A DNA stretch of 64,000 nt from Antribacter soli (GTDB lineage Bacteria > Actinomycetota > Actinomycetes > Actinomycetales > Cellulomonadaceae). The stretch covers positions 18,029-82,028 of the forward strand of contig NZ_JAKGSG010000045.1 of NCBI RefSeq assembly GCF_021568775.1. Direction: 5' to 3'. This document shows positions 45,632 through 54,700 of the stretch, piece after piece. Position numbers and translations under genes: made by a program. Numbering within the stretch: the first letter of the stretch is position 1; every line of letters begins with the position of its first letter. The notes under the pieces are model-generated. The model saw only the letters and a program-made list of their open reading frames with translations. It was not told the origin of the DNA and did no database searches.

Positions 45632-46530
45632 CGCTTCTCCTGGCGGTGGAGGTTCACGAGGTAGGGGACGATGATCACGGCCACGATGATGAGCAGGATC
45701 GCGCCGACGGCCGCGGAGTTCGCGTAGTCGAAGCTCGACTTGAACACATACATGTCGACGGCCGGCACCTTGGTCTGGTAGTTCGCCGGCTTCGAGATCG
45801 ACATGATGAGGTCGAACGCCTTGAGCGACATGTGGCCGATGATGATGAGCGCTGAGAGCGCGATCGGCGACAGCTGCGGGAACAGCACGTGCCGGTACAG
45901 CTTCCACTCGCTGGCGCCGTCGATGCGGGCGGCCTCGCGCAGCTCTTCGGGGATACCGCGGAACCCGGCGAGGAAGAGCGCCATGACGTAGCCCGAGAGC
46001 TGCCAGATCGCGGGGATCGCGATCGCGGTGATCCCGAACGTCACGTTGTTCCACCAGTTGTTCTGGAGGAAGTCGAGGCCGACGATCTGGAACAACCGGT
46101 TCAGCCCGGACGCCTGCTCACCCTGGTTCGAGTTCAGCAGCCACCGCCACACCACGCCGGACGCGACGAACGACACGGCCATGGGGAACAGGTAGACGGA
46201 CCGGAAGATGCCCTCGCCGCGGATCGGCTTGTCGAGCATCCATGCCCACAGGAATCCCATGACCATGGTGCCGACGAGGAAGACCGCGGTGTAGAGCACG
46301 AGGTTCGCCAGCGAGTGCTGGAACGCCTCGCTCGCGAGCAGGTCGGTGTAGTTGCGGAACCAGACGACGACGGACGGCTCGCGTCCGGTCGCCTGCGCCG
46401 CGGTGTGGTTGTCGGTGACCGAGGTCTGGAAGTTCGCGACGATGAGCCCGTAGACGAAGACGCCGACGAGGATCAGCGACGGCGCGAGCAGGAGCAGCGC
46501 CGGACCCGCTCGCCTCAGAGTCTTGAGCAT
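45628..46530 (-). CDS. Carbohydrate ABC transporter permease (MalF/UgpA-like)
   Basis: 300 residues, six transmembrane helices. The EAA loop is EELREAARIDGASEWKLYRHVLFPQLSP. A periplasm-side loop after helix 1 (NFQTSVTDNHTAAQATGREPS) is moderately long, as in the MalF/UgpA type. It is 18 bases after the binding-protein gene and overlaps the second permease by 4 bases. The set lacks a nucleotide-binding subunit; actinobacterial sugar importers often share one MsiK-type ATPase encoded elsewhere. Confidence 0.92.
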   Translation of the reverse strand: MLKTLRRAGPALLLLAPSLILVGVFVYGLIVANFQTSVTDNHTAAQATGREPSVVVWFRNYTDLLASEAFQHSLANLVLYTAVFLVGTMVMGFLWAWMLDKPIRGEGIFRSVYLFPMAVSFVASGVVWRWLLNSNQGEQASGLNRLFQIVGLDFLQNNWWNNVTFGITAIAIPAIWQLSGYVMALFLAGFRGIPEELREAARIDGASEWKLYRHVLFPQLSPIALSALIIIGHMSLKAFDLIMSISKPANYQTKVPAVDMYVFKSSFDYANSAAVGAILLIIVAVIIVPYLVNLHRQEKR

Positions 46531-46548
46531 GACCGGTCGCCGGGCGGG

Positions 46549-47835
46549 TCAGCCCATGGCCGCCGCGGCCAGCTCGGACTGGAACGCGGCGAGGTCGGAC
46601 GCTCCCGTCGTGAACTTGCTCGTCGCGTCCGAGATCGCGTTGAGGGTCGCGATCGGCGCCGCGGCGCCGTGCGCGAGCGACGACACGATCGTGTCGGTGG
46701 CGAAGGAGTCGATCGCGGTCTGCTGGTACTCCGAGAACTCGGCCGGATCGGCGTCAGTGCGCGCGGGGATCGAGCCCTTGGCCTTGTTGAACGCGACCTG
46801 GCCCTCGAGGGAGCCGACCGTCTCGAGCCAGGCCTTCGCCCCGTCGGGGTTGGGCGCGCCCACCGGGATGGTGAACGAGTCGGCGAGGAAGTCGAACACG
46901 CCGTCCGAGCCGGGCACCGGGAAGACCGTGAAGTCGGTGTTGAGTGCCTTGTCCTGCTCCTCGAACGCCGCGACCGCCCAGTCACCCATGACGTTGAACG
47001 CGGCACCGCCGTCGATCACCAGCTGAGTGGCCTCCGGCCAGTCGAGGCCGTCACGGTCGGTGTTGGTGTAGCTCATGAGCTTCTCGAAGTCCTCGAGCGC
47101 GGTCGTCACCTCGGCGCCCTCCCAGTCGGTCGAGCCGTCCCAGAGCCCTTGGTACGCGTCGGGGCCGAGCGAGGCCAGCAGCACCGTCTCGAGCAGGTGC
47201 ACCTGCGTCCAGGTGGTCGCCACCGAGAGCGGGGTGATGCCTGCCGCCTTGAGCTTGTCGAGGTCTGCCATCCAGGCGTCGAGGTCTGCGTAGGCCGTCT
47301 CCGGGTCGATGCCGTTGTCCTCGAGCACGGTGGGGTTGGCCCACACCAGGTTCGCCCGGTGGATGTTCGACGGGATCGAGTAGATCGCCCCGTCGTCGGA
47401 GCGCAGGCGGTCGACGAGGTCGGCGGGGAAGACGTCGGTGAGCCCGAACTCGTCGTAGAGGTCGGAGACGTCCTCGATCTGGGCGGCGTCGATGTAGTCC
47501 TGCAGCTCGGCCCCGGCGTGTGCCTGGAAGGTGTCCGGCGGGTCCTGCGCCTGGAGGCGGGTCTGCAACAGGTCCTTGGCGGCCGAACCGGCACCGCCGG
47601 CGACCGCGCCGTTGACGAAGGTGAAGTCCGGGTTCTGCTCCCCGAACACGCCCACGAGCGCGTCGAGGCCTGCCTTCTCCGAGCCTGCGGCCCACCAGGT
47701 GAAGACCTCGACGTCTCCGCCGCCGTCACCGGCGTCGCCGTCACCCCCGTCGCCGTCACCGCCGCACGCGGCGAGCGCGAGCGCTACTGCCGCGGCGAGC
47801 GCAGTCGCCCTTGCCATCCTGTGGTCGAGTCGCAT
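46549..47835 (-). CDS. Lipid-anchored sugar-binding protein of ABC importer (extracellular solute-binding family 1)
   Basis: 428 residues from ATG 47835; GTG 47844 is an alternative. The signal peptide ends with ALAAC (lipidated Cys24) followed by a Gly/Asp-rich linker. The binding fold starts with VEVFTWWAAGSEKAGLDALVGVFGEQNPDFTF, includes the aromatic cleft segments (AIYSIPSNIHRANLVWANPTVL and FNVMGDWAVAAFEEQ), and ends with repeated helices. The family takes up mono- or oligosaccharides. First gene of a three-gene operon with its own promoter. Substrate unknown. Confidence 0.9.
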   Translation of the reverse strand: MRLDHRMARATALAAAVALALAACGGDGDGGDGDAGDGGGDVEVFTWWAAGSEKAGLDALVGVFGEQNPDFTFVNGAVAGGAGSAAKDLLQTRLQAQDPPDTFQAHAGAELQDYIDAAQIEDVSDLYDEFGLTDVFPADLVDRLRSDDGAIYSIPSNIHRANLVWANPTVLEDNGIDPETAYADLDAWMADLDKLKAAGITPLSVATTWTQVHLLETVLLASLGPDAYQGLWDGSTDWEGAEVTTALEDFEKLMSYTNTDRDGLDWPEATQLVIDGGAAFNVMGDWAVAAFEEQDKALNTDFTVFPVPGSDGVFDFLADSFTIPVGAPNPDGAKAWLETVGSLEGQVAFNKAKGSIPARTDADPAEFSEYQQTAIDSFATDTIVSSLAHGAAAPIATLNAISDATSKFTTGASDLAAFQSELAAAAMG

Positions 47836-47900
47836 CTCGAACACCCAGCTTTCGTGGGTCGCCAGGAGCCGGCGGCGGACGGCTGTCCGGAGGACCGGCC

Positions 47901-47960
47901 GGGCGCATCCTCGCGCCCTGAACCCTCATTCATCGAAAGCCGAGGTCGGGGCGCTGTCAA
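47901..47960 (-). promoter_or_regulatory. Promoter and possible operator of the sugar ABC operon
   Basis: On the minus strand there is a perfect -35 TTGACA (47960-47955), a 17-base spacer and a -10-like TTCGAT (47937-47932). Just downstream of the implied start point lies GGGCGC-ATCCTC-GCGCCC (47901-47918), a 6-base inverted repeat that could be an operator for a LacI-type regulator. The -35 is the best consensus match I saw in the window. Confidence 0.55.
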
Positions 47961-48019
47961 ACGGGGAGGCCCAGGGTCGCCGAATTGTGACCTACGAGGG
48001 CGATTCGTTCCACCTGGTT

Positions 48020-49261
48020 CTACTTCGGCAGGGTCGGGAGCAGGGCCACGTAGTCGGCGAACGCCGCGCGCACCTCATCGCGTTCCAGCCCGAACCGCTC
48101 CAGCGTGTACCGGTGCGGCGACCGCTGCTTCGGCGCCTCGCGCGCAGCGGCCAGGTTCGCCTCGTCGATGGCGCCCCACCGCGCGCCGAGCCGCTCGAAC
48201 AGCTCCGGCAGCGACGCGCCGGGATCGCCGGTGAGGCGGCTGTACGGCAGGTCGAGCACCACATCGGGCCCGAGCTCGGCGCGCTGGGCCAGCGCGCGGG
48301 ACACGCCCCGGGACATGATCGACAGCCAGCTGCGGCCGATCGCGGCCAGGTCCACCGCAGCCGGATGCAGGTGCATCCACCGCGCGGACTCGGCCAGCGA
48401 GCACAGCGAGGCGAGCGCCACCTCGGGGGCGCGGTGGGTCCACACGAACCGGGCGTCCGGGAACACGTCGCGGATCGCGGACATGTGGAACAGGTTCGCC
48501 GGGTGCTTGAGCACCCAGCGCCGGGCAGGCCGGCCGTAGGACAGCACCTGGAGCGTGTCGCGCAGGAACCGGTAGTCCGTCCTGAGGTCGATGCTCTCGA
48601 GACGTTCGAGATAGTCCGGCATCGGCACGGCGGAGGAGTGCAGCTCCGAGTGGGCGCGGATGAACGTATCCTCCTCCTCGGCCGCCGCGTAGAGCGGGTG
48701 GATGGTGTCCCACGTGGGGCTGAGCCGCGACACGATCGCGAACTTCCGCCGGGTGCGCCGGATCAGCGCGGCCTCGGTGCCGGCGTCCACGGCGAGGCCC
48801 AGGTGCGTCATCTCCCAGAGCTTCGGCCCGCGATGGGCGGGCGACCGGGACAGCAGGTTGTACGTGAGGGTGGTGCCCGTGCGCGGCATGCCGACCACAA
48901 ACACCGGGGCCTCCACCGGCTGGTCGGCGATCTCGGGGTGGCGGACACGCAGGTCGCCCACGACCACACGGTTCCTGACCCGGGTACGCACCAGCTCCTG
49001 CCCCGCCATCCAGCCGAACGGGCTCAGACCCGGAAAGTCGGCGAACGCTCGCAGGGCCGGCCGGAGGTGCTCGACGTCGGCCGCGTGCTCGGCGCTGAGC
49101 GGCGCGTGGCCGCGGGAGACCTCCGTGAAGATCCGGTCGAACACGGCGTCCGGGTCCCGACGGGTCCGCGTTCCGGGCGCCAGGAGGAGGTTGGTCAGGC
49201 GAAGCGCAGGCGGGGTCTGGGACACGTCTCTCCAGGGTGTGAGCGCAAGGGTGGCATCCAT
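48020..49261 (-). CDS. Sulfotransferase-family protein
   Basis: 413 residues from ATG 49261. The PAPS-binding 5'-phosphosulfate loop is VFVVGMPRTGTTLTYNLLSRSP (about 118-139), and the 3'-phosphate-binding segment is RFVWTHRAPEVALASLCSLAE. The size and helical N-terminus resemble the Sulfotransfer_3 group found in actinobacteria, including mycobacterial Stf-like enzymes acting on lipids or glycolipids. Acceptor unknown. The start is supported only by GGGAGG directly abutting the ATG, so it may be leaderless. Monocistronic, 185 bases from the ABC operon. Confidence 0.82.
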   Translation of the reverse strand: MDATLALTPWRDVSQTPPALRLTNLLLAPGTRTRRDPDAVFDRIFTEVSRGHAPLSAEHAADVEHLRPALRAFADFPGLSPFGWMAGQELVRTRVRNRVVVGDLRVRHPEIADQPVEAPVFVVGMPRTGTTLTYNLLSRSPAHRGPKLWEMTHLGLAVDAGTEAALIRRTRRKFAIVSRLSPTWDTIHPLYAAAEEEDTFIRAHSELHSSAVPMPDYLERLESIDLRTDYRFLRDTLQVLSYGRPARRWVLKHPANLFHMSAIRDVFPDARFVWTHRAPEVALASLCSLAESARWMHLHPAAVDLAAIGRSWLSIMSRGVSRALAQRAELGPDVVLDLPYSRLTGDPGASLPELFERLGARWGAIDEANLAAAREAPKQRSPHRYTLERFGLERDEVRAAFADYVALLPTLPK

Positions 49262-49365
49262 CCTCCCATGAGGGATATTTCGGACGCGGGGAAAGGAGCC
49301 CTGCTCGTCCCGACCGTCCGACAGGCCACGGCAGTGCCGCGAGCCAACCCGACGATCGTCCTGCA

Positions 49366-50370
49366 CTACCAGGACTTCGCCGAGGACGCTGTTGCGGCGT
49401 TGCGTGCGGCCAGCTGTCCGAAGGCTTCGGTCAGCTCGGGTGGTCCCACGACGTCGATGTCGGCGTCGAACCGGCCGAGCGAGGCGGCGAGCGCCACCCA
49501 CGACCATGAACCGGCCTCGAGGCTGCACCTGTCCGGGCCGAGGTCTTCGACCGTTTCGTCACCGGCGAACGGAAGGACGGCGTCGGCCGGCAGGCTGAGG
49601 ATCACCTTGCCGGTGCAGGGCCAGGTATCGACCTGGTCCGATCCCTTGAAGCGCGCCGACACGAAGTCGCGCACGCTGCCACCGGGGATCTCGCGCGGAG
49701 TGAAGCGCGGGCCGTTCGGTGTGCGTGGAGTGATCCGGTCGGCGCGGAAGACGCGCCAGTCGTCGCGCTCGAGGTCCCAGGCGACGAGGTACCAGCGGCC
49801 GTGAGAGGTGACGACGTGGTGCGGTTCGGCGCGGCGAGGCGGCAGTGGTTCGACGGCGCCCTCGCGTCGCCGCGGGCTCGAGTAGTCGAACCGCAGCACC
49901 TCCCGGGCGCGGACGGCGGTGGAAAGCGTCATGAGCACGTCCGGCGACACCGAGTTGCCGGCTGCGTGCGATGCGTTGGGAATCGCCGTGAACCGGACGG
50001 CGTCGAGCCGGTGGCGCAGGCGCGACGGCATCAATTGGCGCACCGTCGTCAAGGCGCGCACGGCCGCTTCCTCGATGCCAGCACCGGCCATGGTGGCCGC
50101 CTGCAGGGCGACGGCGAGGGCGATCGCCTGGTCGTCGTCGAACAGCAGCGGGGGTAGCTCGGAGCCGGCCTCCAGGTGGTATCCGCCGTCGGGTCCCATC
50201 GACGCCTGGATGCGGTACCCCATCTCGCGCAGCCGATCGACGTCGCGCCGAACGGTGCGATGGCTGATGCCCAGGCGGTCCGCGAGGAGCTGGCCGGGCC
50301 AGTCCCGTCGTGTCTGCAGAAGCGACAGCAACGCAAGCAGTCGCGTGGTCGTCGAGGTCGTCGGGGTCAC
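49366..50370 (-). CDS. WYL-domain transcriptional regulator with N-terminal HTH (DeoR-like)
   Basis: 334 residues from GTG 50370. A TACCCT hexamer (50384-50379 on this strand) is 8 bases before it. The N-terminal helix-turn-helix is LLALLSLLQTRRDWPGQLLADRLGISHRTVRRDVDRLREMGYRI. The WYL domain follows (about 130-240) with the RWYLVAWDLERDDWRVFRADRI motif, and the C-terminal WCX extension. WYL proteins bind nucleic acids or ligands and often repress the gene beside them. Divergent from a VOC/PhnB-like gene, a frequent pairing. Confidence 0.88.
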   Translation of the reverse strand: MTPTTSTTTRLLALLSLLQTRRDWPGQLLADRLGISHRTVRRDVDRLREMGYRIQASMGPDGGYHLEAGSELPPLLFDDDQAIALAVALQAATMAGAGIEEAAVRALTTVRQLMPSRLRHRLDAVRFTAIPNASHAAGNSVSPDVLMTLSTAVRAREVLRFDYSSPRRREGAVEPLPPRRAEPHHVVTSHGRWYLVAWDLERDDWRVFRADRITPRTPNGPRFTPREIPGGSVRDFVSARFKGSDQVDTWPCTGKVILSLPADAVLPFAGDETVEDLGPDRCSLEAGSWSWVALAASLGRFDADIDVVGPPELTEAFGQLAARNAATASSAKSW

Positions 50371-50476
50371 GTCTTCGGAGGGTACGGGCAGTAGAGGACC
50401 TTCGCTGTCCGCTACTTCGGGGAGCGTGGTGGTTGCCGGGAACGTTCGGCACCGGCGCTGACTACAAGGAGCAGAC

Positions 50477-50902
50477 ATGTCCATCAACACCACCCCGCAC
50501 CTGAACTTCCGTGGCGACGCTCGTGCGGCGCTGGAGTTCTACCAGTCCGTGTTCGGTGGTCAGCTGGTGACCGTCACCTACGCGGATGCGCACAGCGTGA
50601 CCGAGCCGGCCGAGGCGGAGCAGGTCATGTGGGGCCAGGTCGCCTCCCAGGAGGGGTTCCGGGTGATGGCGTACGACGTCCCCTCGCACACCGCGTACGA
50701 GCCGGGCGTGATTCCCGTCTTCGTCTCGATCCGCAGCACCGACGCGGCGGAGATCGCCGGGTACTGGGAGCGGCTGGTCGAGGGGTCGACCGTCGTCGTG
50801 CCGCTCGCCGAGGCAGCGTGGGCGCCCCTGTACGGCATGGTCGAGGACCGCTTCGGCGTGACCTGGGTGCTCGACGTGGAGGTGCCCTGGAGCGCCTCCT
50901 GA
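50477..50902 (+). CDS. VOC (glyoxalase/PhnB-like) protein
   Basis: 141 residues. The two beta-alpha-beta-beta-beta modules of the VOC superfamily are visible: TPHLNFRGDARAALEFYQSVFGGQ and, in the second half, FVSIRSTDAAEIAGYWERLVEGSTVVVPLAEAAWAPLYGMVEDRFGVTWVLDV. This PhnB-like pattern lacks obvious metal-binding sets, so it may be a binding protein rather than an enzyme. Divergent from the WYL regulator, which probably controls it. Confidence 0.85.
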   Translation: MSINTTPHLNFRGDARAALEFYQSVFGGQLVTVTYADAHSVTEPAEAEQVMWGQVASQEGFRVMAYDVPSHTAYEPGVIPVFVSIRSTDAAEIAGYWERLVEGSTVVVPLAEAAWAPLYGMVEDRFGVTWVLDVEVPWSAS

Positions 50903-51025
50903 TCCGATGACAGCGGTGGGGCGAGGGATCTCCTCGTCCCACCGCTCCGCGTCAGCGCCCGACCACCGTTTGACGGGCCCTTGGAGACCGTGTCCGCGCG
51001 CTGGAAGGGAGCCTGCGGGTCGATC

Positions 51026-51475
51026 TCACCGGTGTGACGTGCGGGTCCCGTCATCCCGGTGCGCGAGCGTGGCGAGCGCGTCCTTCCAGTGCCCTTCGGC
51101 AGCGACCGCGTGCCCCTCTGTGTCGATGTTCTCCTGGACGACGGTGACGAGGGTGCCCCCGTCGTCGGGCTCGAGCATGATGCGGATCTCGTGGTAGTTC
51201 TCGGGGACGTCCTCGAGGCCGTTCAGCGGCGCGAAGTGCGTGAAGTGCAGCAGCCGGTGCCGCTCGACCGCGATGACCTGACCCTTGTCGGCGAACGCAC
51301 GGCCGAAGAAGTGACCCTCGAACGTGATCGGGCTGCCCGGCCGGAAGTCGGTCTCCATGTTGGCGCCCAGCACCCACCGCGCCCCGGGGTGCATGAGCTC
51401 GGCCCACACCCGCTCCGGCGGCTCGGCGATGTGCGTCGTCGCGGTGACGGTGTGTCGCGTGGTGCCGGTGCTCAT
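51026..51475 (-). CDS. SRPBCC-fold (AHSA1/polyketide-cyclase-like) protein
   Basis: 149 residues from ATG 51475. The helix-grip fold is indicated by HTVTATTHIAEPPERVWAELMHPGARWVLGANMETDF, RPGSPITFEGHFFGRAFADKGQVIAVERHRLLHFTHFAPL, then GGTLVTVVQENIDTE and the C-terminal helix GHWKDALATLAHR. This layout matches AHSA1-like and START-related ligand-binding proteins. Monocistronic, convergent with the VOC gene. The compound it binds is unknown. Confidence 0.8.
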   Translation of the reverse strand: MSTGTTRHTVTATTHIAEPPERVWAELMHPGARWVLGANMETDFRPGSPITFEGHFFGRAFADKGQVIAVERHRLLHFTHFAPLNGLEDVPENYHEIRIMLEPDDGGTLVTVVQENIDTEGHAVAAEGHWKDALATLAHRDDGTRTSHR

Positions 51476-51693
51476 CGCTACCCCCTCGTGGTGATCTCCC
51501 ACACGACCGTACCCGCCGGCGTGGTCCAGCTCCCACCGCCCGGTCGCCGGCTCGCGCCGGGCGAGCTTGTCACCACCACGGGGATCCCTGGACATCACAT
51601 CGAGTTCGCGCGAGCGCCGAGGCCGACGTCGGGGTAATTTCACCCTGTCGCAGATTTGTCGCGGCGTGTATTGTGCCGTTTGCCCCGGTATTG

Positions 51694-51707
51694 GGGGAGC
51701 GCTCCCA
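51694..51707. promoter_or_regulatory. CebR/CelR-type operator upstream of the giant secreted protein
   Basis: GGGGAGCGCTCCCA matches the known TGGGAGCGCTCCCA box of the LacI-family regulators CebR (Streptomyces) and CelR (Thermobifida) at 13 of 14 positions; the 12-base core GGGAGCGCTCCC is a perfect palindrome. It lies 53 bases upstream of the start codon. The only copy I found in the window. Confidence 0.75.
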
Positions 51708-51759
51708 CAAGGTCAGCACCTGCACAGCTCGGTTCCCCACCTCCAGATGGGACTGCCCG

Positions 51760-54700
51760 ATGGTCGCAACGCTGCGTCACCTGCTCGCCATGCTCGCCAC
51801 TGCCGCTCTGCTGCTCGGGGTAGGAGTCTCGCCCGCCGCGGCGAGCGAGACGGAACCGGAGCCGCCGTCGTCGGCGAACGCCCCCGAGGTGACTGTGCTG
51901 GACACGCCGGTACTGCCGCAGCAGATCCAGGACCTGCCGGCACTGGACCCGGGCCCGGACGAGGAAGTGGTCACGCAGCGCGAGCCGAACAAGGCGACGC
52001 AGGAGGTCGGGGTGCTTCCCGGTCTGGATCCGGTGTCGGGCAGGCCTGACGTGCCGACGGAGCAGGTGACGCCGGAGCCGGCGGTGGGTCCGGGGTCGGT
52101 GGCCTTGCCGACGCGGCCGGCGAGCGAGCTCGTCGACGCCACAGCGGCGGACGCCCTGGCGACACTGGACGCGGCAGGTCGACTGAGCGACGGCGCTCCG
52201 GACCTGGATGCAGAGGACCTCCAGCCGCAGATCGACACGTCGACCCCGGCAGACGCGTCGCGTATCGCGACGCGGCTCGAGCTGCAGACCGCTCTGGCGG
52301 GCGTGGAGCTGGCGACGGACCTGGGAGTCGACCCGCTGGCGATCCTCGAGGCGCTGCCCGACGGTGTGCCGCGGGTGACCTATCGGGTGTGCTCGGAGTC
52401 GGCTTCGCAGGGTGTCTCCTGCTCGATGCGGCTGCCGCTGGCGGTTCCGGCGATCGTCGACGCCACAGGTGACGGCTCCCCGGACGTGCTTGCCGACCTG
52501 CTGCCCGCTGCGTCGGTGGACGATGTCACGGCTGCGGTGAACGAGCTGCTGGAGGCGCAGGAGCTGCTGGCGGACGCTCAGGACCGGCTGGCGAACCTGC
52601 TGGAGCTGATCCAGGACCCGCTCTACCTGCTCACGCACCCGGGCGCCCTGCTGGAGGTCCTGGAGCTGCAGGGCCTGGTCGAGGACCTGACGGCTCAGGT
52701 GGCGGCCAAGACGACCGCGCTGCTGGAGGTGGTCCACCTCGGGCTGGCGATGCTGGAGGTGCGGCTGCCCACGAGCGAGTACGCGGGCGAGGACCTGCCG
52801 GCGCACGTGTGGGCGGTGTACGACATCCCGGGGGCGAAGCGTCTGTCGGTGGGCTTCGACGGGTACCGGCGCGGCACGTCGCTGTCGAGCGCCACGCTGG
52901 GGTTGTTCACGTTCTCCCCGTTCTCGACGTTGGCCGGAGAGCTCGACATCAACGCCCACCTGGCCCAGCTGGGCGCGGGGGACGCGATGGCCGTCACGGC
53001 CGGGTTCTCCTCGGTGGCGGACACCGAGGGTGGTGAGGCCTTCGACCCGACGGTCGCCTCGGCGCGCTTCTCGCCCGTGCCGACCCTGTTCTCCACGGAT
53101 GTCGAGGTCAAGCCCGCCACCGAGGAGCGCGACCAGACGGCGAGCGTGGACGTGACGAGCACGACCGAGACGCGGCTGGACGCCATCGTCCTGGCGAACG
53201 CCCGCAGCGGTGACGCGCCCGAGGACCGGTTCGTCCAGGCCGTCGTCGACCAGGTGCCCACCTCCGTGAGCGCGCAGCTGACCTGGAGCGGCACGGGGGA
53301 CCGGGCCGATCTTGCCTATGAGGCGGACTCGGCGATCAACGACCTGCTGTTCGCCGACCACACCTACGCCGGCGGGACCGACCTGACGCAGGCCACCCAG
53401 GCCACGGCGCAGGATCTGCCGGCCTCGTTCGACGCGGCGCTGGCCACGGCGCCGTCGGGCTCCGTGACGCTGGACTATGCCGCAGCGTCACGCATGACCG
53501 GGATCCAGGTCGCCTACTTCGACCGGGCCGGCGAGCTGGTGCTGCGCGGCGGCCTGGACGACATCCCCACCCAGGTCTCCCTGATCGCCGACGCCGCCTC
53601 GGGCCGGGCCCTGTTCGACGCGCCGGGAACGCTGGGGGCAGCATTCGTGGACGCCTCCCAGGGCCTCGCCGACTACCCGCCCGCGACCGGGGACCACGTC
53701 ACGCTCGTGACCGACGGCGCCGACCTGGGCGTCTCGGCTCGCGTCACCGGTCTGCGGCGAGTGGACGCCTACTTCGACGGCCACCCACGCGTGACGACGT
53801 CGTTCGTGCCGGGCGGGCAGGCCTTCGACGCCGCCGGCAACCTCGACGGCATCCACCGCGCGCGGGCGCACATCTCCAACCTCCCCGCCGACGCGAGGAT
53901 CGACGTCTCGACGGTCGACCAGCAGGTGCGGTATGCGGCCAGCGAGATGATCGGCCTCGCCTCGATGGCCTACACCAACACCCAGGAGGGCCCGTCGGTC
54001 ACCGCCGCCGTGCACCAGGTACCGGCCACCGTCGCGCTGGACTACGCGATGGGAGAGACGCCTCGGATCGTGTACGAGGCGTCCTCCGGCGTGCCGCAGG
54101 TCGACTTCTTCGCCAGCCCGGACCACGTCGCGAACCTGGACCCGACCGGGGACCAGTACCTCTCTGCGCTGATCGAGGACATCCCCGCCACCATCGACGT
54201 CGGGATGAACCTGAGCACCCAGCACCTCGACGGGACCCTGTCGTCCCGGCTGGGCGGGATCGACCTGACGGCCCGCTTCGACCTGGCCGGCCGGACCTGG
54301 ACCGCCGGGGCCGACCTGGACGGGATCCCCACCCGGTTCGACGCGGACTGGGCCGACGGCGCCGTGCGCGCCCGGGCGCTGACCGGGACGATGGACAGCA
54401 TCGACCTGTACGCCGGCAACCACCCCGGCCACACCGCTCCGACCGGCCTGCGCCTCGCCGCCACGTACCACGAGTCCACAGGGGACATCGAAGCCGCCGT
54501 GCGGACCAGGAACCTGTCGCACGTGGAGTACGCCGACACCGGCGAGACACAGAACTTCCGGCTCGAGACCGACACCGGCGGCGACCCGGTGCACGTGGAC
54601 GTCGACGCCGTGCTGGCCGGACCCGACGGCACCGACGACACCCAGCTGGCAGTGCTGGGACGGGTGGACAACCTGCCGGCCACCATGGACGTCACCTTCA

